The translations under genes were made by a program, and so were the position numbers. The notes below the pieces were generated by a model, which searched no databases, was not told the origin of the DNA, and was given only the letters and a program-made list of their open reading frames with translations. From a virus, in IMG/VR virus record IMGVR_UViG_3300028392_000059, positions 1 to 64,000 of that record: a stretch of 64,000 bases of DNA; one strand, 5' to 3'. Of this stretch, positions 44,544 to 52,854 are shown in pieces. Within the stretch, counting starts at the first letter, position 1. Each line of letters begins with the position of its first letter.

Positions 44544-44686
44544 TTTTTAATCCTTTTAAATACACAAAACCATGTGTGCTCTCTAAGTGTAAAATTTACA
44601 AGTTCCCAGCCGTCGTCACCAAGTTTATTTAACTCGGTCGTGTATGGTCGGCCTTCAAAACTTACGATCTTATATTCAAACTGCAT
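44540..44686 (-). CDS. DUF4177-like small protein (48 aa)
   Basis: A 48-aa gene (MQFEYKIVSFEG...) with LNKLGDDGWELVNFT and a C-terminal FCVFKRIKK. This matches the short DUF4177-type pattern 'y-vv--------LN-lg-eGWelv-----FkR' seen in many bacteria and phages. Start lies within the end of the preceding gene. Role unknown. Confidence 0.75.
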   Translation of the reverse strand: MQFEYKIVSFEGRPYTTELNKLGDDGWELVNFTLREHTWFCVFKRIKK

Positions 44687-45290
44687 TATGAATTGCAATT
44701 TCAATACCATTTAGTTGTTGACTAATTTCAAGATTGTAGTAAAAGTTGCCATTATGTGAAAACACAACAGGCGCTTTTGGAGAGTGCTTTTGAAGTTCTT
44801 CAATAAGTGTTTCTACTGTATAACGCTTGTCTATAACAATCGAAAACTTTCCACCGTCATCGATAATCTTTACAATACCACACGTGTTAGCTCGAAGTTC
44901 ATTCAACAGCTCTTCAACAGCAGCTGATTCATCTACTACACTAACAGGCTTTTTATCATTAGCCCCACGTGGTGTGTACGACTTAGTTTCAATTTTAGAA
45001 AAATCAAGATCAAAGATCATAATTTCATTAGTGGAATCGCATTCAATAGGTGTTTTTCCAAACTTAAAATCAAGACCTATTGTTCCTGGAATAGCTGGAC
45101 GACACACATAACCACCTTTACTAGTCTTGTAAAAGGAAACAGCTCTCTCTACACTATAAGACTGGCGCTTCTTATAAAGATAGAGCTTTCCATCAATTAC
45201 AGTGCAAAATACGGTGTTGTTTTCATTACCGAAATTTTCATCGGCATAAATTGAAATACCAGCTGTAGTATTAGAAATAAAGAAATTCAT
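44676..45290 (-). CDS. Hypothetical protein (204 aa)
   Basis: A soluble α/β protein. It begins MNFFISNTTAGISIYADEN, has a KLYLYKKRQSYSVERA segment and ends with NGIEIAIHNAV. Start and preceding stop share base 45290. No family recognised. Confidence 0.75.
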   Translation of the reverse strand: MNFFISNTTAGISIYADENFGNENNTVFCTVIDGKLYLYKKRQSYSVERAVSFYKTSKGGYVCRPAIPGTIGLDFKFGKTPIECDSTNEIMIFDLDFSKIETKSYTPRGANDKKPVSVVDESAAVEELLNELRANTCGIVKIIDDGGKFSIVIDKRYTVETLIEELQKHSPKAPVVFSHNGNFYYNLEISQQLNGIEIAIHNAV

Positions 45291-46000
45291 CAGAAAAGAT
45301 CCTTCAAAGAAATATGAAAACGATACTCTTCAGGAATAATATGCCACACTTTCATAAAGAGTGCACGATTGCCACGTGTGAGTACTTGCATCAAGTCGAC
45401 CTTCTCACGAAGATACATTGAAGCAAATTTAGCATCGGCTTCTGCAATATCACGTGTGTTAGAATACAAATCAGCAAGCTTAATTGTATGCACTTCAGAA
45501 GGTGCACTAGCAAGCCTAACTTTGGAAGCAAACTTACGTTCTGAACGATTACCTTCTTCCATGTCAGACAGATAGCGAACATAAGATGCTACATCAGTAC
45601 CGAACATGCTGCTGATTTCATCATACGTGACACCACAATCTTCAATGACATCGTGAAGAACGGCAGCACACTGCATATCTTCATCACCACCATATTCACG
45701 CACAAGCATCATAACTTCGATGGGATGAACAATATAAGGTTCACCTGTATATTTACGCTGCTGATTTTTATGAGCCTGAGCAGCAAATACAACTGCATTA
45801 TTAACGCGTTCCATAGGTGTCTCCTTTTGTAGAATGTCTTTTACAATAAATAGAGCATCGCTTCCAATATCGCCAATGACATAGCGTAGAATATCACTAT
45901 GCGAATGTTCATCTGTGAAGAATATAACGAGTTCATCTGTTTTATTCGTGAAAACGCTCCCTGGTGGTATAACACCAGGGCATAGTTTAATTTCGCTCAT
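45290..46000 (-). CDS. HD-domain alarmone hydrolase, MESH1/SpoT-like
   Basis: A 236-aa protein that should hydrolyse (p)ppGpp or related alarmones. From about residue 66 it follows the RelA/SpoT HD domain: H77 (AHKNQQRKYTGEPYIVHP, with H92), H116-D117 and E120-D121 in LHDVIEDC, then RK and KLAD177LYSN181TRDI, the D-x3-N pair. There is no synthetase domain, so it is hydrolase-only. About 65 residues precede the core and are unrecognised. Start 46000 overlaps the previous stop, with GGAGG six bases upstream. It is adjacent to the HslV-like gene. Confidence 0.85.
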   Translation of the reverse strand: MSEIKLCPGVIPPGSVFTNKTDELVIFFTDEHSHSDILRYVIGDIGSDALFIVKDILQKETPMERVNNAVVFAAQAHKNQQRKYTGEPYIVHPIEVMMLVREYGGDEDMQCAAVLHDVIEDCGVTYDEISSMFGTDVASYVRYLSDMEEGNRSERKFASKVRLASAPSEVHTIKLADLYSNTRDIAEADAKFASMYLREKVDLMQVLTRGNRALFMKVWHIIPEEYRFHISLKDLF

Positions 46001-46425
46001 TGTAGCCTCCACACCTCAACAGGAAGGTCGCTCCAAACATCAAAGTAACAGGATACCTCAACAGCTTTTTGAGCAGAGGCACCCATTTCCATTGCGCCAA
46101 GAGCAAAGTCACAACCTGAACCGATAGCAAAGAAATCAGCCTTTAGCGGGCCTGATAGCATTTTATGATCGGTTGCAAAGAAAACATCACCATTTAGATG
46201 TACAGCAAGTAATGAAAAAGCATCAGGTAGAATGAGACTACTGTCCTGTGTTTCGTACCAATTAGCTACATATTCACCACCACCTGGTGTTGTAGAACTA
46301 ACACCAATCAACGTACCGTTTTGTAAACGTTTGATCTTCGATTTACGGCCAATCGGATATTTTGAACCTGAATAAGCTCTTGTATCACCAGCCATAAGAC
46401 CATTTCTATAAGCAATAGTAGTCAT
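45997..46425 (-). CDS. HslV/proteasome-like Ntn peptidase
   Basis: A 142-aa protein with the proteasome β-type layout: MTTIAYRNGLMAGDTR (candidate nucleophile T2 after removal of Met, D14), K28/K30 in GRKSKIKRL, IGSGCDFALGAMEMGASAQKAVE, and ending after SDLPVEVW. HslV normally works with the ATPase HslU, and no ATPase is encoded nearby, so this may use a host partner or act alone. Starts two bases after the preceding stop. Confidence 0.8.
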   Translation of the reverse strand: MTTIAYRNGLMAGDTRAYSGSKYPIGRKSKIKRLQNGTLIGVSSTTPGGGEYVANWYETQDSSLILPDAFSLLAVHLNGDVFFATDHKMLSGPLKADFFAIGSGCDFALGAMEMGASAQKAVEVSCYFDVWSDLPVEVWRLQ

Positions 46426-46426
46426 A

Positions 46427-46762
46427 TCAACCTATCAGTTCAAAAATGTGACCTTTAGCGTTAGTTTCCCAACCTTCAATGTCAGCAATCTTTTCTACAG
46501 TACGCCGAAATGCACGTATTTCGTATTGTTTAAGCGCTTCACGTAAATGCTGAATTATTGTAATATTTTCTGCACAAGGAGCTTGTACATTTAGAAATAG
46601 TTGGCGATCAATCAATGCTCTAATAACTTCTTGTGATGAAGGCCCAGGAGAGTCACCATATTCTGGGTTGATTGTACCATCACAATAAAACATTAGCTGA
46701 TATTTTGTTGATGCTTTTAAATCATCAAGCTCATAATGATGACCTGGTACTATAACTTTCAT
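46427..46762 (-). CDS. Conserved phage protein (111 aa)
   Basis: A protein with PGHHYELDDL near the N-terminus, then SSQEVIRALIDRQLFLN, CAENITIIQHLREAL and IRAFRRTVEK. These recur in a family of small phage proteins ('GH-Y-L---G---Q-l-F---------T-qEvlRaLIdR--yL---i---EN--ii--LR-al---E-RA'). The molecular role is not known to me. Start overlaps the previous stop (ATGA). Confidence 0.75.
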   Translation of the reverse strand: MKVIVPGHHYELDDLKASTKYQLMFYCDGTINPEYGDSPGPSSQEVIRALIDRQLFLNVQAPCAENITIIQHLREALKQYEIRAFRRTVEKIADIEGWETNAKGHIFELIG

Positions 46763-46926
46763 TTGGGTTTCTCCGGTAGGTCTTGGATGATTTGTTTCAT
46801 CTTATCTAAGCAGTGTAGTAACTTTGTTTTAATCTCTGTATTCATTCCACGGTGAATAAGAGCATTGTGAAATCGCCAAAGAACTTCGCTTAAATAACCA
46901 TTAAAAGTTGATACAGCTTCTTCCAT
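46759..46926 (-). CDS. Hypothetical protein (55 aa)
   Basis: A short gene (MEEAVSTFNGYLSEVLWRF...) with AAAAGGA ideally placed before ATG 46926 and a stop that overlaps the next start. Mostly helical and basic near the C-terminus. A hairpin lies just upstream. Function unknown. Confidence 0.78.
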   Translation of the reverse strand: MEEAVSTFNGYLSEVLWRFHNALIHRGMNTEIKTKLLHCLDKMKQIIQDLPEKPK

Positions 46927-46940
46927 AGGATATTCCTTTT

Positions 46941-46968
46941 GAGGGTGATCCTATTAAAGATCACCCTC
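46941..46968 (-). other. 10-bp hairpin between small genes
   Basis: A perfect stem GAGGGTGATC/GATCACCCTC with an 8-nt loop (TTTAATAG) lies between a stop and the next ribosome binding site. It is followed by AAAAGG rather than T, so it is more a processing or mRNA-stability element than a terminator. Confidence 0.5.
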
Positions 46969-46977
46969 TGAAGTTAA

Positions 46978-47379
46978 TTAGTCGAGTGCAGCAAGCTTAC
47001 GCTCAAGTTCTTCAAGAGAAGCTTCCGTAAGCTGTGCATCCTTCTTTGCACCAATAGCATCAAGAAGCTTACGACGCTCTTCAGTACGCTCACGGCGACG
47101 AGCAGCTGCAGTCTTCTCTTCAAGCTTCACAGCAATGATATACTTAACGATTTCAAGCTTAGTCTCAAGCTCAACCTTTTCATCACTGTTAGAGCTAGGC
47201 TTTACGAACGACTCTTCACTAATTTCCTTGAGATTAGCATTGATGCCACGTGCAACGGTATCAAGATTAAACCCATCAGCACTTTCAAGCTTAAGATCCC
47301 AAAGTTGTTCAGTAGTGATAATACCACGAATAGTAGTATAACGGTACTTGTTACGAAGTGCGGTTTCAAACATGTTCAT
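46978..47379 (-). CDS. Conserved phage protein (133 aa)
   Basis: A helical protein starting MNMFETALRNKYRYTTIRG, with TTEQLWDLKLESADGFNLDTVA and a long charged helix (KLEIVKYIIAVKLEEKTAAARRRERTEERRK) followed by LTEASLEELERKLAALD. This is a family seen in many large phages with no known function. The ATG at 47379 is preferred over 47391 because the ATGGAG before it provides the ribosome binding site. Confidence 0.8.
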   Translation of the reverse strand: MNMFETALRNKYRYTTIRGIITTEQLWDLKLESADGFNLDTVARGINANLKEISEESFVKPSSNSDEKVELETKLEIVKYIIAVKLEEKTAAARRRERTEERRKLLDAIGAKKDAQLTEASLEELERKLAALD

Positions 47380-47390
47380 TTTATTCTCCA

Positions 47391-47549
47391 TTATGAAAGT
47401 TCATATGCATTATCAAAATCACCCCTAGGGTCTACAGTAGCATAAGCATCTGCGTATCCCTCAGAATAATTACAGTCTTCATTTAAACAAACATCTGCTC
47501 TCATTGATTGAGCAAGTGTGTTTTGATTACATTGTGGGCATCTTGTCAT
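47391..47549 (-). CDS. Zinc-ribbon-like protein (52 aa)
   Basis: A short gene (MTRCPQCNQNTLAQSM...) with cysteines C4-x2-C7 and a later pair (CLNEDC), a zinc-ribbon arrangement. It fits exactly between its neighbours with TGATG and TAATG overlaps. Zn-ribbons of this size often bind nucleic acid or proteins. Confidence 0.75.
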   Translation of the reverse strand: MTRCPQCNQNTLAQSMRADVCLNEDCNYSEGYADAYATVDPRGDFDNAYELS

Positions 47550-47767
47550 CAGCTTTTACAATCACAAACAACACATTGAAGATTAATTTCAATGACATTG
47601 ACAGCAGAGTCACGATCAAACATCATATTCTTTACATCTTCAAGTGTACAATCACTGAAATTTTCTTCAAGAGCTACATTGATTGCTTCAACTTCGTTTT
47701 GTGCTTTGACCTCTTTAAGCTTTAATTCATTATCAAAGAAGTCAATATATGCTACGATGTACCTCAT
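47549..47767 (-). CDS. Hypothetical protein (72 aa)
   Basis: A small α/β protein (MRYIVAYIDFFDNELKLKEV...) resembling phage proteins with a 'vkAqn-veAi--al' segment, ending CVVCDCKS with three Cys. Start overlaps the previous stop (ATGA). Function unknown. Confidence 0.72.
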   Translation of the reverse strand: MRYIVAYIDFFDNELKLKEVKAQNEVEAINVALEENFSDCTLEDVKNMMFDRDSAVNVIEINLQCVVCDCKS

Positions 47768-49731
47768 CCGAATACTACCTCAAATGGACGCTTGTCAACA
47801 ACAATTATCGCCGAGTCCTTTTTAGTGGAAGAGAATCCAAGGCCACTAAGCTGGCTCTCTGAAGGAGGACACTTGGTTTTGTCAGCAAGTACTTCAAACA
47901 CCTTGCGATGAGCATCAAGATCGCCACGAAGAAATTCATTATAAATTCCCCGCGCGGCATCGTCTGTCTTGCATCCTTCCAGAAGGAAAAACCAATGCTT
48001 ATTCCCAACAGCATTATCATCCCAATAATTAGGGCTAAGCATGATCGAATTAATATTGACCAGATTTCCACTAGTAAGTCCCCACTTAGTTTGAGCAATA
48101 CCCTCGTTTGTGACATCAGGTGCATTCTTAAGGCTTGTAATTGCATTGTTCTTTACATCGAACGTTGCAATTTCTTGATAACCACGTACAGGTTTGTTAT
48201 ACACAAACTGCTGCTTAGTGCCAATACCCTCAATATCAACAGTACAACCAACGTCAATAGATTCACGAGGTGTGAAGTTATGAACAATGATTTTATATCT
48301 ACCATCAACCATCTTGGTGAAATGAATGTTTTCAACAGCGTCTCGACGATCACCACTAATGTTCATATCAACGTCAAGAATACCATATCGGCCATATTTT
48401 CTCTGATAACTAATACGATCGACCGGTGTTTCAATGTGGATATCAAGGTCGTCTGTGTTGAACCAAGCAAGAGATACACGGAACAGTGCATCAACATTGC
48501 CACCAGCAGCTTTAACGCGAGCCTTTACAGAGTCAGCAACGTTACCGTCGTATGACCAAGCAAAGTTGTTATTCCACTTAAACAAAGGTGCACCCGTCTC
48601 ACCATCTGCTGTAGTGATTGTTACGAAGTTACCAAAATGTTGGGGCTCAACAAGCAGCTGAAGTTCTTTCTTTCCAGGAAGAACGTGCTCAAAGAAATCA
48701 CTAACACTAACCTTTGTAGGTGATTCAATTTTAATATGATTAGCCGGTTTGATCTGATCTGCAAGAAGATCATGAATACCACCCTTCATATTACCAACCA
48801 CACGGTTAGAAACATAAAGAACATTATTCACTGAAACATCAGAAATGTTTGCAAGGCGACGCTTAATATTTACGCCAAGCTTTTCAATCTTTTCTGCCGC
48901 TTCATTGATCATCTTTGTAGTAACAAGAGACTTTGGCCGCTTATAATTTGTAGGCGCAACCATTGCTTCGTACTTACTAACAGCAACTGCAAGATCGGTA
49001 CCCTCGGAGATAGCGACAAGCAGCGTACCAATACTGGTACCACGAATATGCGCAATGTTATTATACTTTTCAAGATTTGCCCACACCCACATTGTCTTTT
49101 GAAATGTTGCGTTGTAAGCAATAAGAGCTTCTCGGAGAGACCTTAACGATCGAATATTTTCCATACCACGATAAATATCGTTATTATTTGTTAGTTCAAT
49201 AACGGTATTAACAGTCTCAACGCTAATTTCATTCAGCGCACGTTGAAAGACATTAAAAGAAGTATTAATGCTACCACGATCAGCATCAGGTTTAACAGAA
49301 TAATGCTTACGACCGACAGCGCCATGGAAGTGATTCCACTTACGCGAAGTCTCAGTGTCGTAATTATATTCAACACCGTATTGGCGCTCCTTAGTACGAT
49401 ACACAGAGACAATAGGTGCTTGACGCACAATGTCGCGCATTGTTTCAGCAACAACATTGTACGGGTACGGCAGTGTGTTGTAATTATCCCAGACAGTAAT
49501 AATTACGTCGCCGTCAATAGAAACAACAGTGCCAAGATTGCGAATGAAATTCTTACAACAGTTACAGTCGTGTTCGGTGCGTTGACGAAATACTTCATTT
49601 GTTCCCTCCGGAAAAGCTGCAAGATACGATGCAAAGATGTCTTGAACGTCTACTTTATAGAGTTCTTGTGAAGACATCTGCGTGTACTGATCATGAACGC
49701 TCTTTGAGAATGTAGGAAAATCAGCCGACAT
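47764..49731 (-). CDS. Conserved large phage protein with YfaP-like domain (655 aa)
   Basis: A large protein, the biggest of the accessory block. The N-terminus has HDCNCCKNFIRNLG. Around residues 405-530 the pattern LFRVSLAWFNTDDLDIHIETP ... GILDVDMNI ... RDAVENIHFT ... GRYKIIVHNF matches the YfaP/DUF2135 β-domain (L-W-ntnDLDlHv ... G-LDvD-N ... ENi--------G-Y-v-v--f). The rest is unrecognised. Encoded among early accessory genes rather than virion genes. Confidence 0.7.
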   Translation of the reverse strand: MSADFPTFSKSVHDQYTQMSSQELYKVDVQDIFASYLAAFPEGTNEVFRQRTEHDCNCCKNFIRNLGTVVSIDGDVIITVWDNYNTLPYPYNVVAETMRDIVRQAPIVSVYRTKERQYGVEYNYDTETSRKWNHFHGAVGRKHYSVKPDADRGSINTSFNVFQRALNEISVETVNTVIELTNNNDIYRGMENIRSLRSLREALIAYNATFQKTMWVWANLEKYNNIAHIRGTSIGTLLVAISEGTDLAVAVSKYEAMVAPTNYKRPKSLVTTKMINEAAEKIEKLGVNIKRRLANISDVSVNNVLYVSNRVVGNMKGGIHDLLADQIKPANHIKIESPTKVSVSDFFEHVLPGKKELQLLVEPQHFGNFVTITTADGETGAPLFKWNNNFAWSYDGNVADSVKARVKAAGGNVDALFRVSLAWFNTDDLDIHIETPVDRISYQRKYGRYGILDVDMNISGDRRDAVENIHFTKMVDGRYKIIVHNFTPRESIDVGCTVDIEGIGTKQQFVYNKPVRGYQEIATFDVKNNAITSLKNAPDVTNEGIAQTKWGLTSGNLVNINSIMLSPNYWDDNAVGNKHWFFLLEGCKTDDAARGIYNEFLRGDLDAHRKVFEVLADKTKCPPSESQLSGLGFSSTKKDSAIIVVDKRPFEVVFG

Positions 49732-50110
49732 CTGTTTGTTCCTCTAGCTTCGTTGTGTCAAGGCTGTAATGATAAGCAATAATACGCATTCCACTAATAA
49801 ACTTTTCCATAAATAATCCTGCGCTTCGAGCAGCATTGTCATGGACATTTTGAAGCCGTGATAGGAAATCAAGATTATTCGTAGTGGATTCTATACCAGC
49901 CGCATCAACCATAGGCTTCGGTATATTTCTAATACCACACAGCTTATCTTTCCACATATCAATTTGGTCATCAGGAACAAGAACGCCTACAGCACAACGT
50001 AATTTATCATCTGTGAGATAATAACACTTACCAGTTGCTGAGATTGCTGGCTTGCCTTGTGCAAATATCTTTTCAACAACAGTGTCAAACCACTTTTGGT
50101 ATTTATTCAT
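49721..50110 (-). CDS. Hypothetical protein (129 aa)
   Basis: A soluble protein with KCYYLTDDKLRCAVGVLVPDDQ, which recalls a family marked by 'C-Yr---g-kCavG-lIpD--Y'. It ends in an acidic tail and overlaps the following gene by 11 bases. Role unknown. Confidence 0.7.
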   Translation of the reverse strand: MNKYQKWFDTVVEKIFAQGKPAISATGKCYYLTDDKLRCAVGVLVPDDQIDMWKDKLCGIRNIPKPMVDAAGIESTTNNLDFLSRLQNVHDNAARSAGLFMEKFISGMRIIAYHYSLDTTKLEEQTDVG

Positions 50111-50121
50111 GGTCTTTTCCT

Positions 50122-50349
50122 TTAAAGTAGAATATCAGCAGCACTGTTTTTCTTTTGTACAGGTTTTGGGCTAGTATCAAAAAGCTGCTGAAGTTGAGTT
50201 AATACGCTAGCTTCATCAAGTCGACATTGAACAAGATCAATACTATTATCAGCATCAATTACAGCAACAACATCAAGATGCTGAAGCGCAATACTGTACA
50301 ATGTCACTTGGAGATACCTCTCACGGCTAATAATAAGCCAATTAAGCAT
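50122..50349 (-). CDS. Hypothetical protein (75 aa)
   Basis: ATG at 50349 (MLNWLIISRERY) directly follows GGAGGAAGCTG, which decides this start; the longer frame would overlap the upstream gene. Soluble, acidic middle, basic C-terminus (PKPVQKKNSAADILL). Function unknown. Confidence 0.75.
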   Translation of the reverse strand: MLNWLIISRERYLQVTLYSIALQHLDVVAVIDADNSIDLVQCRLDEASVLTQLQQLFDTSPKPVQKKNSAADILL

Positions 50350-50516
50350 CAGCTTCCTCCTATGATTTTTCCATCTACTTTGAAAGTGGTTGCTCGTGGG
50401 TATACGTTCACGGTTGCTACACCGCAAGCAATATCTCGGGTATCTCGAAAGTCTATTTTGACGTTTAGGTGTTCGGGTATTTGTTTAAGTTTCTGAATTA
50501 ACTCGTTTAATAGCAC
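50349..50516 (-). CDS. Hypothetical protein (55 aa), GTG start
   Basis: A short frame (MLLNELIQKLKQIPEHLN...YPRATTFKVDGKIIGGS) that overlaps the end of the upstream gene and hands over to the next (TGATG). GTG is the only start codon after the upstream stop in this frame. Moderately supported by exact gap filling; function unknown. Confidence 0.6.
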   Translation of the reverse strand: MLLNELIQKLKQIPEHLNVKIDFRDTRDIACGVATVNVYPRATTFKVDGKIIGGS

Positions 50517-50709
50517 GACGTTTCTCGCTCAAGAGTTTCTTTATTTGTGAAATAGCTTGTGCAAGTGTATTACCATAAGCATACACGAACCTGATATCAT
50601 CCGCCCATACTTCAATAATAAATTCCCCATTATATCCAATACTAGCACGTGTAGCTTTAAACATTTTAGTCAATTTGACTATATCTGCACCAACAATTTT
50701 AGTGTACAT
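50485..50709 (-). CDS. Hypothetical protein (74 aa)
   Basis: A small soluble protein starting MYTKIVGADIVKL with a WADDIRFVYAYGNTLAQAISQIKKLL segment. It begins one base after the preceding stop. No family recognised. Confidence 0.72.
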   Translation of the reverse strand: MYTKIVGADIVKLTKMFKATRASIGYNGEFIIEVWADDIRFVYAYGNTLAQAISQIKKLLSEKRRAIKRVNSET

Positions 50710-50710
50710 A

Positions 50711-51301
50711 TCAAAACTCTATAAAGTAATTTGTGAACTCTTTTCCATTCTTAACGCTTACACGTGCAGACCAGAAACCACGAAGGTCACCCTCTTTAAG
50801 GACAACACACGCCTCTTTATAAGAAATACGTGCTTGGTCCATCAAAGCCTCTGTGAACAAACGGTGTGTGAGAGCAGAGTCACCCAAGATACGCTTTGCA
50901 CAAGCAAATAGCCGCCGCCTATCAAGGCCAGCCAAGGTATCAGTAAACTCGCGAGAAACAGTTTGATACTCATCGTTTTCATCTTTCGACCAGTACCTTC
51001 GTCGTTCACCCTCATTAATAAGCTCCGCACTCTTTTCATCAGTAAGTTCAAATTTCTTTGCAACTTCACTAATAAGTTTTTCATAAGTATAAGGACCAGC
51101 GTCAACAACGTCTTTGATGTTAACAAGTTTAAACGGCAGAGTAACATTATCTTTTGAAATCTCAAGAATAACGTATTCACCACCACTGTCAAGTGACAGC
51201 TTAGCTTTTTCTAGAACAGTATTAATAAACGTTTCATTGAATATGCTCATTACTGCTGGCTCTTGTTCTACGTACTGATACGTAACTGACCAATCGTACA
51301 T
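50711..51301 (-). CDS. Hypothetical protein (196 aa)
   Basis: A soluble protein (MYDWSVTYQYVEQEPAV...). The C-terminal half is helical and ends with a strand (FWSARVSVKNGKEFTNYFIEF). ATG at 51301 overlaps the preceding stop (TAATG); an ATG at 51313 is less likely. No family recognised. Confidence 0.75.
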   Translation of the reverse strand: MYDWSVTYQYVEQEPAVMSIFNETFINTVLEKAKLSLDSGGEYVILEISKDNVTLPFKLVNIKDVVDAGPYTYEKLISEVAKKFELTDEKSAELINEGERRRYWSKDENDEYQTVSREFTDTLAGLDRRRLFACAKRILGDSALTHRLFTEALMDQARISYKEACVVLKEGDLRGFWSARVSVKNGKEFTNYFIEF

Positions 51302-51537
51302 TATGGGTTCCATCGAACATGAGTGTGATCACCAGATTCAAAAGTCTTTAGCATTGCAGCAGCTTCTTCCTCTGTACGAAAGTAACCGCTATCTCGTGAG
51401 CCTGGTTCATCAAAACCAAATTCAGAATTATGGTAAGTTGTACCAACATAATAACCTGCTGGAGACTTCATTACTTTTAATTCGCTGTAACTATCAGCTT
51501 CTTCTAGATCAATTCGTGTTACTTGCAAACTTTTCAT
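51301..51537 (-). CDS. Hypothetical protein (78 aa)
   Basis: A soluble protein (MKSLQVTRIDLEEADSYSELK...) with AGYYVGTTYHNSEFG and an acidic GYFRTEEEAAAML helix. ATG overlaps the preceding stop (ATGA). Function unknown. Confidence 0.75.
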   Translation of the reverse strand: MKSLQVTRIDLEEADSYSELKVMKSPAGYYVGTTYHNSEFGFDEPGSRDSGYFRTEEEAAAMLKTFESGDHTHVRWNP

Positions 51538-51707
51538 GGCTTTTCTTCATGAGTATATTCAACATAAACACACTTCATAACATAGGCTTTCTTTACATTT
51601 TGCGTGACAGCCCTAACGCGTGCTTCGCCAGCTTGGCATTCAAAAAGAGTTTCATAAGCGTGATACTGAGGTTGAAAACCAAGTATAAGTACTGCTGTTA
51701 ACCACAT
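51534..51707 (-). CDS. Hypothetical protein (57 aa)
   Basis: A short gene (MWLTAVLILGFQPQYHAYETL...) that fills the gap with overlaps at both ends (TAATG upstream, ATGA downstream). The first dozen residues are hydrophobic like a short signal or anchor, and there are two Cys (FECQAGE, MKCVYV). Function unknown. Confidence 0.75.
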   Translation of the reverse strand: MWLTAVLILGFQPQYHAYETLFECQAGEARVRAVTQNVKKAYVMKCVYVEYTHEEKP

Positions 51708-51913
51708 TACGAATTCCTAATATCTGGAAGAAAGGGAACTTCAGATTCACCCCAAAATGTCCAACGCCACTTAGTGAAGCCTTTTTCACCGTCAGAAAGG
51801 TATGAACTATCAATCATACACTCAACACTTTCTGAACGTCGTTTAAGAAAACGAACAGGCAATGGCGGAACAGTAATAGTTTCAAGTGGTGCACCAAAGT
51901 CAAGTTGCGGCAT
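51707..51913 (-). CDS. Hypothetical protein (68 aa)
   Basis: A Pro-rich start (MPQLDFGAPLETITVPPLP), then a Trp-rich centre (KWRWTFWGE). AAAGAAAA precedes the ATG at 51913. No family recognised. Confidence 0.7.
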   Translation of the reverse strand: MPQLDFGAPLETITVPPLPVRFLKRRSESVECMIDSSYLSDGEKGFTKWRWTFWGESEVPFLPDIRNS

Positions 51914-51949
51914 AGATTTTTCTTTCAATATTTACGTTGATTTCTTTTG

Positions 51950-52543
51950 TTACTTAACCTCATTAACTGCGTGCTTAATCTTCACATTTGCAGCAGCAAT
52001 ATCATTCGGGCAAGCTACACTAACAACAGTAGCAGGTAGACGATAGGGCGATGTAAACAGATTAGGCTCAGACATGCTAGTAGAAGCTTCACCTGTTTCG
52101 GGATCAATCATCTTGATAACGCTAGCCGAACCTGAAGACGGGTGGTAAAGACCATCAGGATCAGGCTGCGCCATCATGTATGTACCATCTGCTGTCATAT
52201 CGTCAGGACCAAAACGAAGGTACTGAGGGAACTCAGGCGCGGTAAACTGTGTACCCATAGAAATAGAATAACCTACCGCCTGACCAATACAGATGAACTT
52301 ACCGTCAAGCCCTTGCGCGTATACATACGTAAGGACAGTCTTGTCCATATCTTCGTATGCATCCTTCAGTACCTGACGCTGGGAGTAGTTGGTAACAGCA
52401 GGATAACCAACCTTACGATCACCAGCATTCATTGTACCACGAGTTGCCTTACCCTGACGCATTGCTGCAGGATCAGAAGTCTGCCAATCACCACAGGCAG
52501 AAAGAAGCGACATAAGAGCGACTGCAATAATAAACTTACGCAT
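51950..52543 (-). CDS. Lipoprotein (197 aa)
   Basis: A classical lipoprotein signal: basic start MRKF, hydrophobic core (IIAVALMSLL), lipobox LSAC with Cys at about residue 17. The mature protein would be anchored in the envelope of the host, which suggests a Gram-negative host and perhaps exclusion of other phages. The body (GDWQTSDPAAMRQGKATRG ...) is not recognised. ATG at 52543 has AAAGGA nine bases upstream. Confidence 0.8.
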   Translation of the reverse strand: MRKFIIAVALMSLLSACGDWQTSDPAAMRQGKATRGTMNAGDRKVGYPAVTNYSQRQVLKDAYEDMDKTVLTYVYAQGLDGKFICIGQAVGYSISMGTQFTAPEFPQYLRFGPDDMTADGTYMMAQPDPDGLYHPSSGSASVIKMIDPETGEASTSMSEPNLFTSPYRLPATVVSVACPNDIAAANVKIKHAVNEVK

Positions 52544-52545
52544 GA

Positions 52546-52854
52546 TCAATATTCCTTTGCTTCAGTGATGCAAGTCTGGTTATCAGGGAGAACGATACCT
52601 TTGAAAGTATCTGCAGTCGTTCGAATGAGTGCTGCAAGTCCCTTCTTGTTACTGTCTTCCTTGTGAAACTCATAGCAATAATGTGAGAGATCGCGATTGA
52701 CACCTTCATTATATTCACGACTAGTGTCGTAAACTTGTGAACGTGTTTCTTCACGAACCTTTTGAATCTGTCGATCTGCAAAAAGGCCAAAGGATGTAAG
52801 TGCAAACCAAACAACGATAACAGCAAAAATGCCGAGGATAACATTTTTAATCAT
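52546..52854 (-). CDS. Membrane-anchored protein (102 aa)
   Basis: An N-terminal membrane segment (residues 4-24, ILGIFAVIVVWFALTSFGLF) is followed by a charged domain with KVREETRSQVYDTSREYNEGVNRDL. This resembles a family of one-helix phage proteins. ATGA overlap with the upstream gene. It precedes the lipoprotein gene; the two could work together at the envelope. Role unknown. Confidence 0.75.
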   Translation of the reverse strand: MIKNVILGIFAVIVVWFALTSFGLFADRQIQKVREETRSQVYDTSREYNEGVNRDLSHYCYEFHKEDSNKKGLAALIRTTADTFKGIVLPDNQTCITEAKEY

